Origin: Agapetus fuscipes
Lineage: Eukaryota; Arthropoda; Insecta; Trichoptera; Glossosomatidae
Direction: 5' to 3'
Length of the DNA stretch: 64,000 nucleotides
NCBI GenBank assembly: GCA_951799405.1
Contig: OX637332.1
Coordinates: 1,803,001-1,867,000, forward strand
Positions 50,270 to 60,217 of the stretch are shown here, piece by piece. A model generated the notes under the pieces. It saw nothing but the letters and a program-made list of their open reading frames with translations. It had not been told where the DNA came from and searched no databases. The translations under genes were made by a program, and so were the position numbers. Each line of letters begins with the position of its first letter. The stretch's first letter is position 1.

Positions 50270-50413
50270 ATTAACACCCATGCTATAAAAAAATATTCAC
50301 TTTGCAATTGGTGTCAACCCTGTTTCACGAAAGGTCGAGTTGCACGTTCAAGTTCACATGCGGCTTGTGTAAGCGCTAACTTATACGTGTCTGCTTGTGG
50401 AAATAAATTTAAT
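50270..50413 (+). mobile_element. LINE-A tail, degraded
   Basis: ttcactttgcaattggtg, cctgtttcacgaaaggtc and cttatacgtgtctgcttgtg. The last bases appear to continue at about 50785 (atatttttgcaactgag), so the next element is probably inserted in it. Confidence 0.6.
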
Positions 50414-50781
50414 ATTGTTTCGAACTATGAGTTTGTGTGTACATGCACGTAGTTTGCTAGTATGTGTGTGTTTGCCTCTAGCATAATCTAATATGAGTTT
50501 GTGTGTACATGCATGCAAAGTGTGTCGAACAATCTGGAAGCGTTTCGAAAAATCGATTATTAAAGTATGTTGAATAATCTAGAACACGCAAGAATTGTCT
50601 CTTTCGTGCCTATATATACGAGCCGCAATGGTGCAGAGAGCCAGAAACGCTTGAAACATTGTGACGCAAAGTCGATAGAGCTAGAGTAGTACTAAGTAAC
50701 CGTATATTATGCAAAATAAGCCCTGTCAAATAAATAAATGTCAGTTTAATAAAAAATAACCCAATATCTTACAAGTACATG
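50414..50781 (+). mobile_element. LTR-like insertion in a LINE-A tail
   Basis: TGTTTCG near 50416 to CTTACA near 50776, with a TATA box cctatatatacg (about 50609) and an AATAAA run (aaataaataaatg). The layout matches the two solo LTRs, but matching 4-bp flanks were not found. atgagtttgtgtgtacatgc is duplicated at 50428 and 50494. Confidence 0.45.
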
Positions 50782-50799
50782 TATTATTAAATATTTTTG

Positions 50800-51105
50800 C
50801 AACTGAGAATTTCCACAGTCCGACCCTGCTTCGTTAGATATTTTATTTTGATAATCATTTTGTTTTAATTAAGGTGAAGAAAGAGCAGCGGAGAGAGGGG
50901 GTGAGGGGTGAGGGAAGCCAAGTCGGAATTAAATTCTTTAGCGACTCAAGGGCGCTAAGACATCAGACGACCCACGCCCCCCCTGATAATTACCTTATAA
51001 CTCTGTCTAATTAATATGTCTTACCGTCTCTTCTTCCATGTACCCCTTAAGTAATAGTTTGGCATGGTGATGACCACCTATACTGCAAAATAGGCAGGTA
51101 AACTC
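50800..51105. other. Unassigned sequence
   Basis: A GA-rich patch and a CT-rich patch. Nothing recognised. Confidence 0.35.
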
Positions 51106-51107
51106 CG

Positions 51108-51345
51108 TATATAATCTTAGTTGCAAACATTTCAGATTCATATAAAATGCAATTTCATAAGCAGACACGTGTTAGCTCGCGCTTACAAATGCTGAATGTG
51201 TACTTGCAAATTAAATCCAAACCACAAATGAAAATAAGCCATGCAACTTTTGTCGACCTTCCCTGAAACAGAGGTGATATTGGCAAAGTAAATCATTTTT
51301 TACTGTATGGGTGGTCAGCCTCATAACAACCTTTAAGTCAATGAA
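51108..51345 (-). mobile_element. LINE-A tail, second subfamily
   Basis: aatcttagttgcaaacattt, cacgtgttagctcgcgctta and aaatgctgaatgtgtacttg. Confidence 0.8.
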
Positions 51346-51687
51346 AAGTTTATAATAGTTATAACAATCCTTAATTATATTACCCTTCGTCGTCGTCTTT
51401 CGTCGTCGAGTTTCGATTTTCAAAATCAATGCCATCACAGCAGATGAAACACATTCATGATCTATGGCAAATTAATTTTTGTATATATGCTGTAATGCTG
51501 CGAGCTTTCGCGTATGTGTTTAAAAATGTATGAAAACTTCTTTCAATAAATCTGTTTGTTCATATTGAAAATGTATGGAACTATATTGACATCTAGCGGC
51601 AAAACGTGAAAGTTTTTTTTATATTTTCTTTTATTTCATGCAAATTAAAAAAAAAAAAAAAAACAAAATAAAAATGGATTTAAATCT
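51346..51687. other. Unassigned sequence
   Basis: AT-rich. Nothing recognised. Confidence 0.35.
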
Positions 51688-52530
51688 GTAATCTAAGATG
51701 CAAAGATATATAACATTTGAGATTCATATTACATGCATTCTTACAAGCAGACATGTATAAGTTCTAATCTAATCTAATCTAATCTAAGCTGCAAAGATAT
51801 ATATCATTTAAGATTTATATTAAATGCATTCCCACAAGCAGATAGGTATATGTTCCCGCTTACATATGCGGCATGTGTACTTACAACATAACAGCCCATT
51901 CCAAATGAACATAAGCCCTGCAACTCTTGCCAACCTTCCCTGAAACAAAGGTGAAATTTGCAAAGTAAATTTTCTACAGCATGGGTGGTCAGCCTCATAC
52001 CAACCTATAGGTCAAGAAAATTATTTTATGTATTTCTTTACATAATCAAAGTTGCAAAGATACATACCATTTAAGATTCATATTAAATGCATTCCCACAC
52101 GCAGACAGGTACAAGTTCACGCTTACAAATGCCCAATGTGGACTTGCAAAATAAAAAACTAATCTCAAATGAACATTAGCCCTGCAACTCTTGCCGACTT
52201 TTCCTCAAACAGAGATAAAATTTGCATGGTGAACCATTGCTTACAGTATGGGTGTTCAGCCACATACTAACCTATAAGTCAAGGAAATTATTTTGTTAAG
52301 TTCTATAATCTAAGTTGCAAAGATACATACCAATCGAGATTCATATTAAATGCATTCCCACAAGCAGACATTTATAAGTTTGCGCTTACACATAATGCAT
52401 GTTGACTTACAACATAAAAACCCAATCTCAAATTAATATAAGCCCTGCAACTCTTGCCAATCTTCCCTGAAACACAGCTGAAATCTGCAAAGTGAACCAT
52501 TTTTTAAACTATGGGTGGTCGATTTTCTTT
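51688..52530 (-). repeat. Head-to-tail run of four LINE-A tails
   Basis: Four tails, all on minus: a stub (51688-51763), then 51766-52015, 52037-52290 and 52303-52520. Each ends in the ctaagctgc or ctaagttgc block. They are clearly diverged from each other, so this is either old tandem growth or repeated insertion into the tail repeat. Confidence 0.8.
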
Positions 52531-52675
52531 TACAAAGGCTGCATGTTTTTATTTTACATGTTTTCCGAATTTTAACACGAAGAAACTATGCGCAATATAC
52601 ACATTCACCAAATGTTAAGGGGTTGGGCTGCGTAGCAGCCAGGGGTAACGCCCCTAGTAAAGTAAAATAGATTAG

Positions 52676-52890
52676 GAGTTTTAGGCTTACACGGCCGGCT
52701 GATGATGCTGGAGAGAGGTTATACCGGATATGTTGCCGTGGTCTGTGGGAGCTGGAGTTTCCGGACGTTACAGTTTCATCATTTTATTTTCACGCTGAAG
52801 AAGCCCATCGTAGGCATGGGTGAAACGTCCGGAAGCTCCAGCGTCCAAAGAACACGGCAACAGATCCCGGAAAACATCTCTCCAGCACTT
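52676..52890. repeat. Foldback repeat with a CTGA-hairpin-GAAA core
   Basis: Arms 52704-52770 and 52825-52890 are inverted (tgctggagagag-ttt-ccgg, tgttgccgtg, gctggag-ttccggacgtt). The spacer contains ctgaagaa-gcccat-cgtaggc-atgggt-gaaacg at 52795-52827. One arm alone is at 11393-11472. Confidence 0.75.
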
Positions 52891-52949
52891 AAAAAAAGTA
52901 TGACAATATAGTGAGTGAAAAGTATGGGCTCAAAGAAACTTTTCACTAA

Positions 52950-53035
52950 CATGTAGGTTGGTTTGAGGCTGACCACCGTAAAAAATGGTTCTCTTATCTT
53001 ATGGCACCCTGTTTCAGGGAAAGTCGCAGAGTTTA
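52950..53035 (+). mobile_element. LINE-A tail, 5' part
   Basis: aacatgtaggttggtttgag, gaccaccgtaaaaaatggtt and ccctgtttcagggaaagtcg. Confidence 0.7.
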
Positions 53036-53054
53036 ATTAAAAAATAAAAAAGGC

Positions 53055-53325
53055 TGATTTATTTTTGTGTGTGTCACACCTCAAGAGCCCTCTGCAAGCT
53101 TGGTCGTCGCTGTAGAATGCGCCAATTCTCAAACAAGACCCAGTTGCTGTAAGGCTGGATGGGCCTTTAGTGACCGGTCTTTTGTAAAGGTTTATGACTT
53201 TTTTCACCAAGCAAAGAGCATATTTGAAAATATAAATGTTATATTTTTTGTGCTCTGCCGGGGTTCGAACCCACAACCTTCAATTTATGAGTCCGAAATG
53301 CTACCACTGCACTACGGACCGGTCA
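53055..53325 (-). mobile_element. SINE-1 with LINE-E type tail
   Basis: Head gaccggtccgtagtgcagtg and B box gggttcgaacccc on minus. Tail gaggtgtgacacacacaaaa, then directly aataaatcagcc. The agcgctcacc part is deleted. Confidence 0.85.
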
Positions 53326-53329
53326 TAAT

Positions 53330-53820
53330 ATGTTCATATTATTCTATTTTTTAGTGTTAATCTGTTTACACAGTGAAAGTCCATTTTTCATTATTTAAAA
53401 ATTCAAATGGATAAAACAGAGAACATGAATCTTAAATATTCATATATTATCTCTGCAACTCAGATTATAGATTGTGTAATAATGATATGGATTATTTTAA
53501 TTAGTTACAAATGTTTGTAACTAAGATATGTGAGAGAAAATGATTAATTTTTGCCTATTTTACTACCATTTAAGGGAATGGTGGTTGAAATAAAATTTAA
53601 GAATTCAAGTCATTTGTACACCTGTAGCATACGTTAGGGTGGATCTAAGCTGCGCCAGCTTGTGTATATGCATGGAGGGTGAACCTAAAAATGTAAATAT
53701 ATCTGTACAACTTAAAGTAGATATTCTGTCACGCGTTCATTAGTTAAATTTCGACGCAGAATTTTAACTTCATTGAATTATTTCATAATTTTAACCAATT
53801 AATGTATTTTTTATCGATAA
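53330..53820. other. Unassigned sequence
   Basis: 53350-53400 has the gtgttaatctgtttacacag and tgaaagtcca block of the 12.5 kb repeat family. Otherwise nothing recognised. Confidence 0.4.
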
Positions 53821-53822
53821 CT

Positions 53823-54085
53823 TAATCTAAATCTAAATCTAAGTTGCAAAGATATGTATTATTTGAGGTTCATATTAAATGCATTCCCACAACAATACAC
53901 GCATAATTTCGCGCTCACACATGCCGCATGTGGACCTACAATCCAAAATTCCAATCTCAAATTAACGTACGTCCTGCAACTCTTGCCGACCTTCCCTGAA
54001 ACAGGGTTGACATTGGCAAAGTAAGCCATTTTTTACAGTATGGGTGGTCAGCCTCATACCAACCTATAAGTCAAGGATAACTCAT
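53823..54085 (-). mobile_element. LINE-A 3' tail
   Basis: taatctaaatctaaatctaa repeat end, complete tail to aacctataagtcaaggata. Confidence 0.87.
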
Positions 54086-54196
54086 ACTTTAATATTTTTT
54101 GTTCTTTGACTAATAGGTTGGTTATATAAACTTTGACTTATATAAAGCTAACCTCGCATGTTTAATCTATAATCTAAATTTCAAAGATATATAATT

Positions 54197-54720
54197 CATA
54201 ATTCATATTCATAATTCATAAGGTCTTTATTGTTTTTATCAATATGTACAAAGTATTACAATAAAAATAAATTTTAAAAATCTAATTACAATAAATACTC
54301 CCCAAAGTAAGCATAGCTTGTGTTTTGGGGAGGATTCCAACTTATCTTAACTTAAAAATAAAAATCATTAAAAACAAAAATAATATATACACCATTTAGT
54401 CATTTACTCAGCAAAAACAGAAAGACAAAAAATAAAATAAAATAACATAAAGAGGTAACATGTTTAAATAGAAAATACAGAAATAGGAGTTATACATATA
54501 TACACACATGTAGATATATGAAAAAAAATAACAAAAATAATAATGATAAGAATAATATACAAAAAACCAATCAAATATAAACACTCAACTATTTACACCT
54601 CTTTCAAATATTTGCTGATCATCTACTTAATGGCCTTAGGATCTGCGTGCTTATCATGCTTATACCTGGAAAAAAGTGCATTGTACCACCTTACACCCAA
54701 ATAATCGTAGTGATGTTATA
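54197..54720 (-). pseudogene. Remnant of another LINE: 3' UTR and short C-terminus
   Basis: On minus, about 54720-54592 gives HHYDYLGVRWYNALFSRYKH and ends KYLKEV, the G-R-YN-LP-type end of many insect LINE ORF2 proteins, with one in-frame stop. The following AT-rich UTR ends in attatgaattatgaatat repeats at 54197. Confidence 0.45.
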
Positions 54721-54724
54721 TTGA

Positions 54725-54925
54725 CATTAAGAAGTCACATTAAATGCATTGCAATAAACAGACATGTATAAGTTTGCGCTTATATATGCCGCATGTGAAC
54801 TGACAAAAAAAATAGAAAAATAAAGTGAACATAAGCCCCGCAACTCTTGCTGACCTTTATTTAAACAGGGATGATAATGGCAAAGTGCACAATTTTTTAC
54901 AGCATGCGGGGTCAGCTTCATACCA
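54725..54925 (-). mobile_element. LINE-A tail, degraded
   Basis: attaaatgcattgcaataaa, ataagtttgcgcttatatat and gtcagcttcataccag. Confidence 0.7.
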
Positions 54926-54967
54926 GTAAAGAAACTAACACTAGTTCATAATTGTGTATTTTTGTTA

Positions 54968-55100
54968 CTTGGATTATAGGTTGCTATAAAGCTAACATCA
55001 AATGTTGTGGAGGATGGCGGCAGAAGTTGCAGTGTTTATGTTCCGTTCTAGTTTTGGATTATTTTGTTAGTACACATGCCGTATTTACACAGGTGCCACA
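54968..55100 (+). mobile_element. LINE-A tail, degraded, plus strand
   Basis: ataggttgctataaagctaa, ggcggcagaagttgcagtg and agtacacatgccgtatttac. Confidence 0.55.
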
Positions 55101-55302
55101 CTATCAATTATTTGAACTGTGCATTTTGCATTGCCTGCTTCCTGTTACGGAGTGGTTTACCGCACGAGCTGAGGGCTGTGGAGAGTGCAAATATGGTTAA
55201 GTCAATTTGAAAGCATGTCTGTTCAGAAGATATTATAGCTCTGTAGTATCCTTGCAGTGCAGTCATAAAACACCAATTTGAAAATAACATACATAAAGAT
55301 AA

Positions 55303-55560
55303 GGATGATTTATTTCGTACGCACTGCTTTTGTGTTATTCACACCTCAAGAGCTCTCTGTAAGCTTGATCGTTGATGTAAAAATCATTAATTGTTAAACA
55401 AGACCCAGTTGCTGTAAAGCTGAATGGATCTTTGGTGGCAAATCTTTGGTAAAGGCATATGAATTTATCATCCCAACGAAGAGCACGCTTAAAATTATGA
55501 ATGATACATTTTTTGGGCTCCACCGGGAAACGAACCTGCTACCTTCCGGATACGAACCCG
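55303..55560 (-). mobile_element. SINE-1, diverged
   Basis: taaggatgatttatttcgta, cacacctcaagagctctctg, caagacccagttgctgtaa on plus. The head is decayed (ggaaacgaacctgctacctt). Confidence 0.75.
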
Positions 55561-55589
55561 AAGTATATCTGATTTTATTCCGTATTAAT

Positions 55590-55785
55590 CTAAATCTAAA
55601 TCTAAGTTGCAAATATATGTATCATTTGAGATTCATATTAAATGCATTCCCAAAAGCAGACACGCGTAATTTCACGCTCACACATGCCGCATGTGGACCT
55701 ACAATATAAAAACCCAATCTTAAATAAACATAAGCCCTGCTACTCTTGCCGACCTTCTTGATGCACATTGACAAAGTGAACCATT
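55590..55785 (-). mobile_element. LINE-A tail
   Basis: aatctaaatctaaatctaag to gacaaagtgaaccattatt. The gggtggtcagcc end is missing. Confidence 0.82.
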
Positions 55786-55789
55786 ATTT

Positions 55790-56340
55790 CAAAATGTATT
55801 TATTTTTCTTCAAAGCGTCTTTCGAAGTTTTGCGATTAAAATCAGCAACAAAAATTAAAAGCGTTGAATTTCCGCCGCCAAAAGAAATAAAAGGGTTTCG
55901 ATGCAATAAAAAAAGTTTTTTTTTCCTTCATCGCAACGTCTTCATTATTTCGCACCTCGCGCTCGTAATCTGAATCGTTATTGCATTCTTTTTTTTTTTT
56001 TGATATTTAAAGCGTCGTTTGCGAGAAAGAAAGAGCGCCGAGGCGGGGCCGGGGGGCGTAGAAAAAAAAACACAAGAAGGGGAGCGGACATAATTTTATC
56101 AGAGGATGTCATTATCACACCCTTAACATCTTAAGTACGGCGCAAGGAACAAAACATATTTAATCACAATTTTTTCGCTGAAAAAAATGCGATATTAAAC
56201 TTTGAGCTTGCGACCCTCCCACCCCTACAACTAACCCAAGGGTTGTTTTCAACAGAGCATATTTTACAGAAACTCTTTTTGTTCATTTCATATTTTTCAT
56301 GCGAATTAAATTTTCATCAAAAGTGTAATTACTATAACTA
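55790..56340. other. Unassigned sequence
   Basis: Contains a G-rich patch (56028-56092) and A-runs. No repeat partner or gene seen. Confidence 0.4.
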
Positions 56341-56344
56341 AAGT

Positions 56345-56590
56345 ATTCCTTGCTTTATAGGTTGGTATGAGGCTGACCACCCATACTGTAAAAAACGGTT
56401 CACTTTACCAATGTCGCTCCTGTTACAGGGAAGGTCCGCAAGAGTTGCAGGGCTTATATTCGTTTGAGATTGGGTTTTTATATTGTAGGTCCACATGCGG
56501 CATGTGCGAGCGCGAAAAATTGCGTGTCTGCTTGTGGAAATGCATTTAATATGAATTTCAAATGATACATATCTTTGCAACTTAGATTTA
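56345..56590 (+). mobile_element. LINE-A 3' tail, plus strand
   Basis: attccttgctttataggttg to gcaacttagattta. The full tail-only form. Confidence 0.88.
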
Positions 56591-56875
56591 GAATGTACTG
56601 CTTTTCGTCTTCTTTTTCTATTTTCTTGGTGTAGATATTTGGATCTAAGATGTTATCTCGGATTCACTTTTAAATAAAATTACGGTTATATTTATTTCAC
56701 AGAATTTACTTTTAACAACTTGGTTACATAATAAATGGTTCGCTCTTCAACTTCTGATCTTTGTCGGTTGTATGGTTTGAACGTCAATAGATCATTTGAT
56801 AACTGACTGTTTAGCAGGACTGCGGCCTATTCTATAGTGTTCCTGACGCCTCTAGAATAAAATATCTCCAGAGTG

Positions 56876-57505
56876 TTCCTTGACTTATAGGTTGGTATGC
56901 GGCTGACCATGCATGCTGTGAAAATGGTTCACTTTGTCAATGTCACCCCTGTCTCAGGGAAGGACGGCAAGAGTTGCAGGGTGTATGTCCATTTGAGATT
57001 TGGTTGTTATGTTGTAGGTTCACATGAGGCATGTGCATGCACGAACTTGTACGTGTCTGGTTGTGGAAATGCATGTTACTGTTACTGTATCCTGCCGCCG
57101 TTCCACTAGGGGTGGCCGGTACCTCCGCAGATGCGCCTCCACTTTTTTCTGTCCTTACAAACCACTTTCATTTTCTCAATATTCATCACCTTTTTCATAT
57201 ACTCTTCTCTTATTTTCACTCTGCAGGTTCCATTCTTTCGCAATCTCACCTATTTGGTCTAACCATTCTTTCCTCGGCCTTCCCCTTCCGCGCTTTCCTC
57301 TGACATTTCCTTTGTACACTTTCTTCGTTAGTCGTTCATCATCCATTCTTTCGAGATGTCCGAACCATCTCATCGTACTTTTTTGTACTTTCATTCTCAT
57401 ATTCTCTTTTATACCACACTCGTTCATCACCCAATCATTCATGTAATGTGAATATACAATGTAACATATCTTTGCAACTTACATTTGATTAGATTAGATT
57501 AGTGT
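56876..57505 (+). mobile_element. LINE-A tail split by LINE-B
   Basis: 56876-57080 (gttccttgacttataggttg to ttgtggaaatgcatg) continues at 57440 with atgtaatgtgaatatacaat and ends tgattagattagattag. The insert is LINE-B on the opposite strand. Confidence 0.87.
57081..57440 (-). pseudogene. LINE-B RT C-terminus inserted in LINE-A
   Basis: The minus frame from 57442 reads CGIKENMRMKVQKSTMRWFG, HLERMDDERLTKKVYKGNVR, GKRGRGRPRKEWLDQIGEIA and KEWNLQSENKRR, then shifts frame before the UTR. The tail repeat is cagtaacagtaac (ttactgttactgt on plus). CATG lies on both sides, a possible short TSD. Confidence 0.82.
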
Positions 57506-57510
57506 ACCAG

Positions 57511-57940
57511 TATCAACGTTTCAATGTGCCAAACACTCGTAACTTTTTACAAAAAAAGGCACATGAATCCTGAAATGAGGATGTTTAGCTAAAATCAACC
57601 TTTAAAGAGGCCTTGCAGTTTTGTATTAATTTAAGTTAAGTAGAATAAATGCTTAACATCCTTCTTGTCATTCTACGTCCACTTGTTACCCGAAAATGAA
57701 GGTTCTCCAACGACTTTAGTAAGGACTAAGAAAATAACAATAAAACAGGAATAAAACAAAAAATATTTTTTATTCGTAACAAAATTATAGCACCATTTAC
57801 GAAACAATTACTCACACATGAATAAGGTTTTTTATTTACACATCAACATTAATAGTAACATACCCCCGAGCGATGTAAGCGTCCAAATCATAGCTGTTGA
57901 ACATAAATACAAATTATATTTCGTATGGTTTGTGTATTAA
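57511..57940. other. Unassigned sequence
   Basis: No motif until 57915, where tttcgtatggtttgtgtatt begins the repeat family of 49.26 kb. That repeat resumes at 58186 after the LINE-A insertion. Confidence 0.4.
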
Positions 57941-57944
57941 TCTA

Positions 57945-58185
57945 ATCTATTGTTGTTGTAAATACATGTAACATTACAAATTCACATTATATGCATTTTC
58001 ACAAGCAGACACGTATAAGTTCGCGCTTAAACACGCCGGATGTGGAACTACAATATAAAAAATACAAACCTCAAATGAACATACACCCTGCAACTCCTGC
58101 CGACCTTCCCTGAAACAGAGGTGACATTGCCAAAGTGAACCGTTTTCTACAGCATGGGTGGTCAGCCGCATGCCAACCTGTAAAA
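57945..58185 (-). mobile_element. LINE-A tail inserted in the 49.26-kb-type repeat
   Basis: taatctattgttgttgtaaa to gcatgccaacctg. The flanks gtgtattaat and gtaaaaattcatgttaattg are contiguous at 49290. Confidence 0.8.
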
Positions 58186-58354
58186 ATTCATGTTAATTGA
58201 TTTCTACCAAATTTAATAGACGCAAAAAAATTCAATGAAACATTATTTTACTTTCAATGCTTACTAATTGAAATAAAATTAATAAGCAATTGAACATACA
58301 ACAAATTTTCATTAAAGATTTTGGTTCTTTAAAATTTAGTTGAAATCATTTGTA

Positions 58355-58610
58355 AGATTATCTAATCTAAGTTATGTTATGTTACAAAGATATGTTACAT
58401 TGGAGATTCACATTACATGCATTCTCACAACCAGACACGTACAAGCTCGCGCTTGCACATGCCTCATGTGAACCTAAAACATAAAAACCAAATCTCCAAT
58501 GGACATACACCCTGCTACTCCTGCCGACCTTCCCTGAAATAGGGGTGACATTGGCAAAGTGAACCATTTTCACAGCATGGGTGGTCAGCCGCATACCAAT
58601 AAATACACAT
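58355..58610 (-). mobile_element. LINE-A 3' tail
   Basis: ttatctaatctaagttatg to gtggtcagccgcataccaa, with a duplicated gttatgttatgtt near the 3' end. Confidence 0.87.
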
Positions 58611-58614
58611 GAAT

Positions 58615-59030
58615 AAATAAATAATCAAGTTGAGATTTGGCCTTACTCAAAAAATACATATACCTATCTAAACTTTTCTAAAGACATGGCCGTAAGAAAT
58701 TTTTCATGTAAATGTGGACTCACCATTGCTAACCATCGTGTTTTTCTCGTTTCACTAAGATAACACTCCATAAAGAGTGCAATAAATAATTACCTCTGCC
58801 AGATAAAGCCAGCGGAATCCATTACAGGGTCTCACCAGAGCTGGCTTTTTAATTGCGGTGAGAAGTGCGGGGCGCAACGCGAGGGAGGGAGCATGAAAAA
58901 ATGTAAAGAAACTTATAAGGGGGAGTATAGAGGGGTAGAGAGAGAAAACGCGGGGATTTTATACGGCCACTTAAACGAGATTCTAAAAATTAATCGTTCC
59001 ATACTGTTACGAGCGTATGATAGTATTACT
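58615..59030. other. Unassigned sequence
   Basis: 58845-58960 is GA-rich. No gene or repeat partner seen. Confidence 0.4.
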
Positions 59031-59071
59031 GCATATCTAATCTAATCTAAGTTGCAAAGATATGTTATATT

Positions 59072-59390
59072 AATAATATAAGATTAGGATGATTTATTTG
59101 GTGAGCGCTGTTTTTGTGTATCACACCTCTGCGAGCTTGGTCGTCGCTGTAGAAAGAGCCAATTCTCAAGCAAGACCCAGTTGTTGTAAGGTTGGATGGA
59201 CCTTTCAGTGACCGGTCTTTGGAAAAGGTTTATGAATTTTTCAACTCAGCGAAGAGCCCATTCGAAATATAAATGGTATATTTTTTGTGCTCCGCCGGGA
59301 TCCGAATCCACAACCTTCCATTTACGAGTCCGAAGAGTTGTCACTGGACTACGGACCGGTCCAAGATGCCAACAACACGCGGTGTACCTG
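59072..59390 (-). mobile_element. 5S-tRNA composite SINE-1, truncated in the 5S part
   Basis: On minus: 23 nt of 5S 3' end, linker atctt, head ggaccggtccgtagtccagt, body, LINE-E type tail. TTATATT (59065-59071) and TTAAATT (59391-59397) flank it, a 7-bp TSD with one mismatch that encloses the 5S stub. It is an independent insertion of the same composite as 46701-47123. Confidence 0.9.
59368..59390 (-). pseudogene. 5S rRNA 3' stub of the composite SINE
   Basis: caggtacaccgcgtgttgtt and ggc match the 3' end of the 5S domain at 47006-47028. Confidence 0.85.
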
Positions 59391-59574
59391 TTAAATTGGA
59401 GATTCACATTATATGCATTCTCACAAGAAGACACGTACCTACAAGTTCGCGCTTGCGCATGCCGCATGTGGACCTACAACATAAAAACCAAATCTCAAAT
59501 GGGCATACACCCTGTATGTTCCCAGATAAATAATAACACGTATGGACATCAAAACTAAAACAGATTCCAATTTA

Positions 59575-60012
59575 ATAAACCCTAACCGCCAACATTACCG
59601 ATCAACCGCCATTTCTTTCTGTCCTTACATACTTCTTTTATTTCCTCCAGAGTCATAACCTTCTTCATACAAGCTCTCATTTTATTATGTCGGTGTTATA
59701 GCCGCGGGGATCGAGTCAGGTTATTTGGAACCGGATAACGTTGGTTCAAATCCCGCGACGATAACTTCGACCCTGGTTCAACAGATGCCGTTGCATGCAC
59801 ACAAGTTTCTGCTTTCGCATGAAGACAACTAGCCAGGCAAAATCGATTGGTGGATTGCATTCCTTTCCACAAATCTATTTTAAAAAAAAAAAAAAACATT
59901 CATTCGCAATTTCAGATATTTGGTCTATCCATACCTTCCTCGGTCTTCCTCTACCACGACATCCATCTATTTTTGCAACGTATACTTTCTTCGTCAGTCT
60001 TTCCTCATTTCA
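59575..60012 (-). mobile_element. LINE-A RT C-terminus split by another SINE
   Basis: 59575-59695 (ccgccatttctttctgtcct, agagtcataaccttcttcat) and 59897-60012 (attcattcgcaatttcagat, cttcctctaccacgacatcc) are neighbouring parts of LINE-A. 14 bases between them are missing at the junction. Confidence 0.8.
59696..59896 (+). mobile_element. Third tRNA-like SINE with poly-A tail
   Basis: About 200 bp ending in 16 A residues. The head has gttatagccgcggggatcga and a B box ggttcaaatccc (59752-59763). The body is unlike SINE-1 or SINE-2. It is single-copy here apart from a possible head fragment at 28866. Confidence 0.55.
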
Positions 60013-60149
60013 ACAGGCTTCCTTTCTTATGATTGGTGGGGGTAGTATGCTGGAGGATAGTGGCACTTGTGCAGAGGTGAGAAAGTGAAGGTTGTAAAGT
60101 TCATTTAAATTAAAAATGTCTATCGATTATGTAATCTTTCACTTTGTAA

Positions 60150-60217
60150 TAGTTCATCTTAAAAGATGAAAATAAAACAGCTTTGTGTTTTTGATTACGG
60201 CGAGTATATTAAAATTC
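60150..60217. repeat. Left flank of the RTE insertion (paralogue of 6.55 kb)
   Basis: ctaaaagatgaaaataaaac, gattacggcgagtatatt. Continues at 60619-60655. Confidence 0.65.

Larger units (their letters stand above)
59035..59520 (-). mobile_element. LINE-A tail split by composite SINE-1
   Basis: atctaatctaagttgcaaag and gatatgttatatt (to 59071) resume at 59391 with ttaaattggagattcacatt and end near aaatgggcatacaccctg. Confidence 0.85.
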
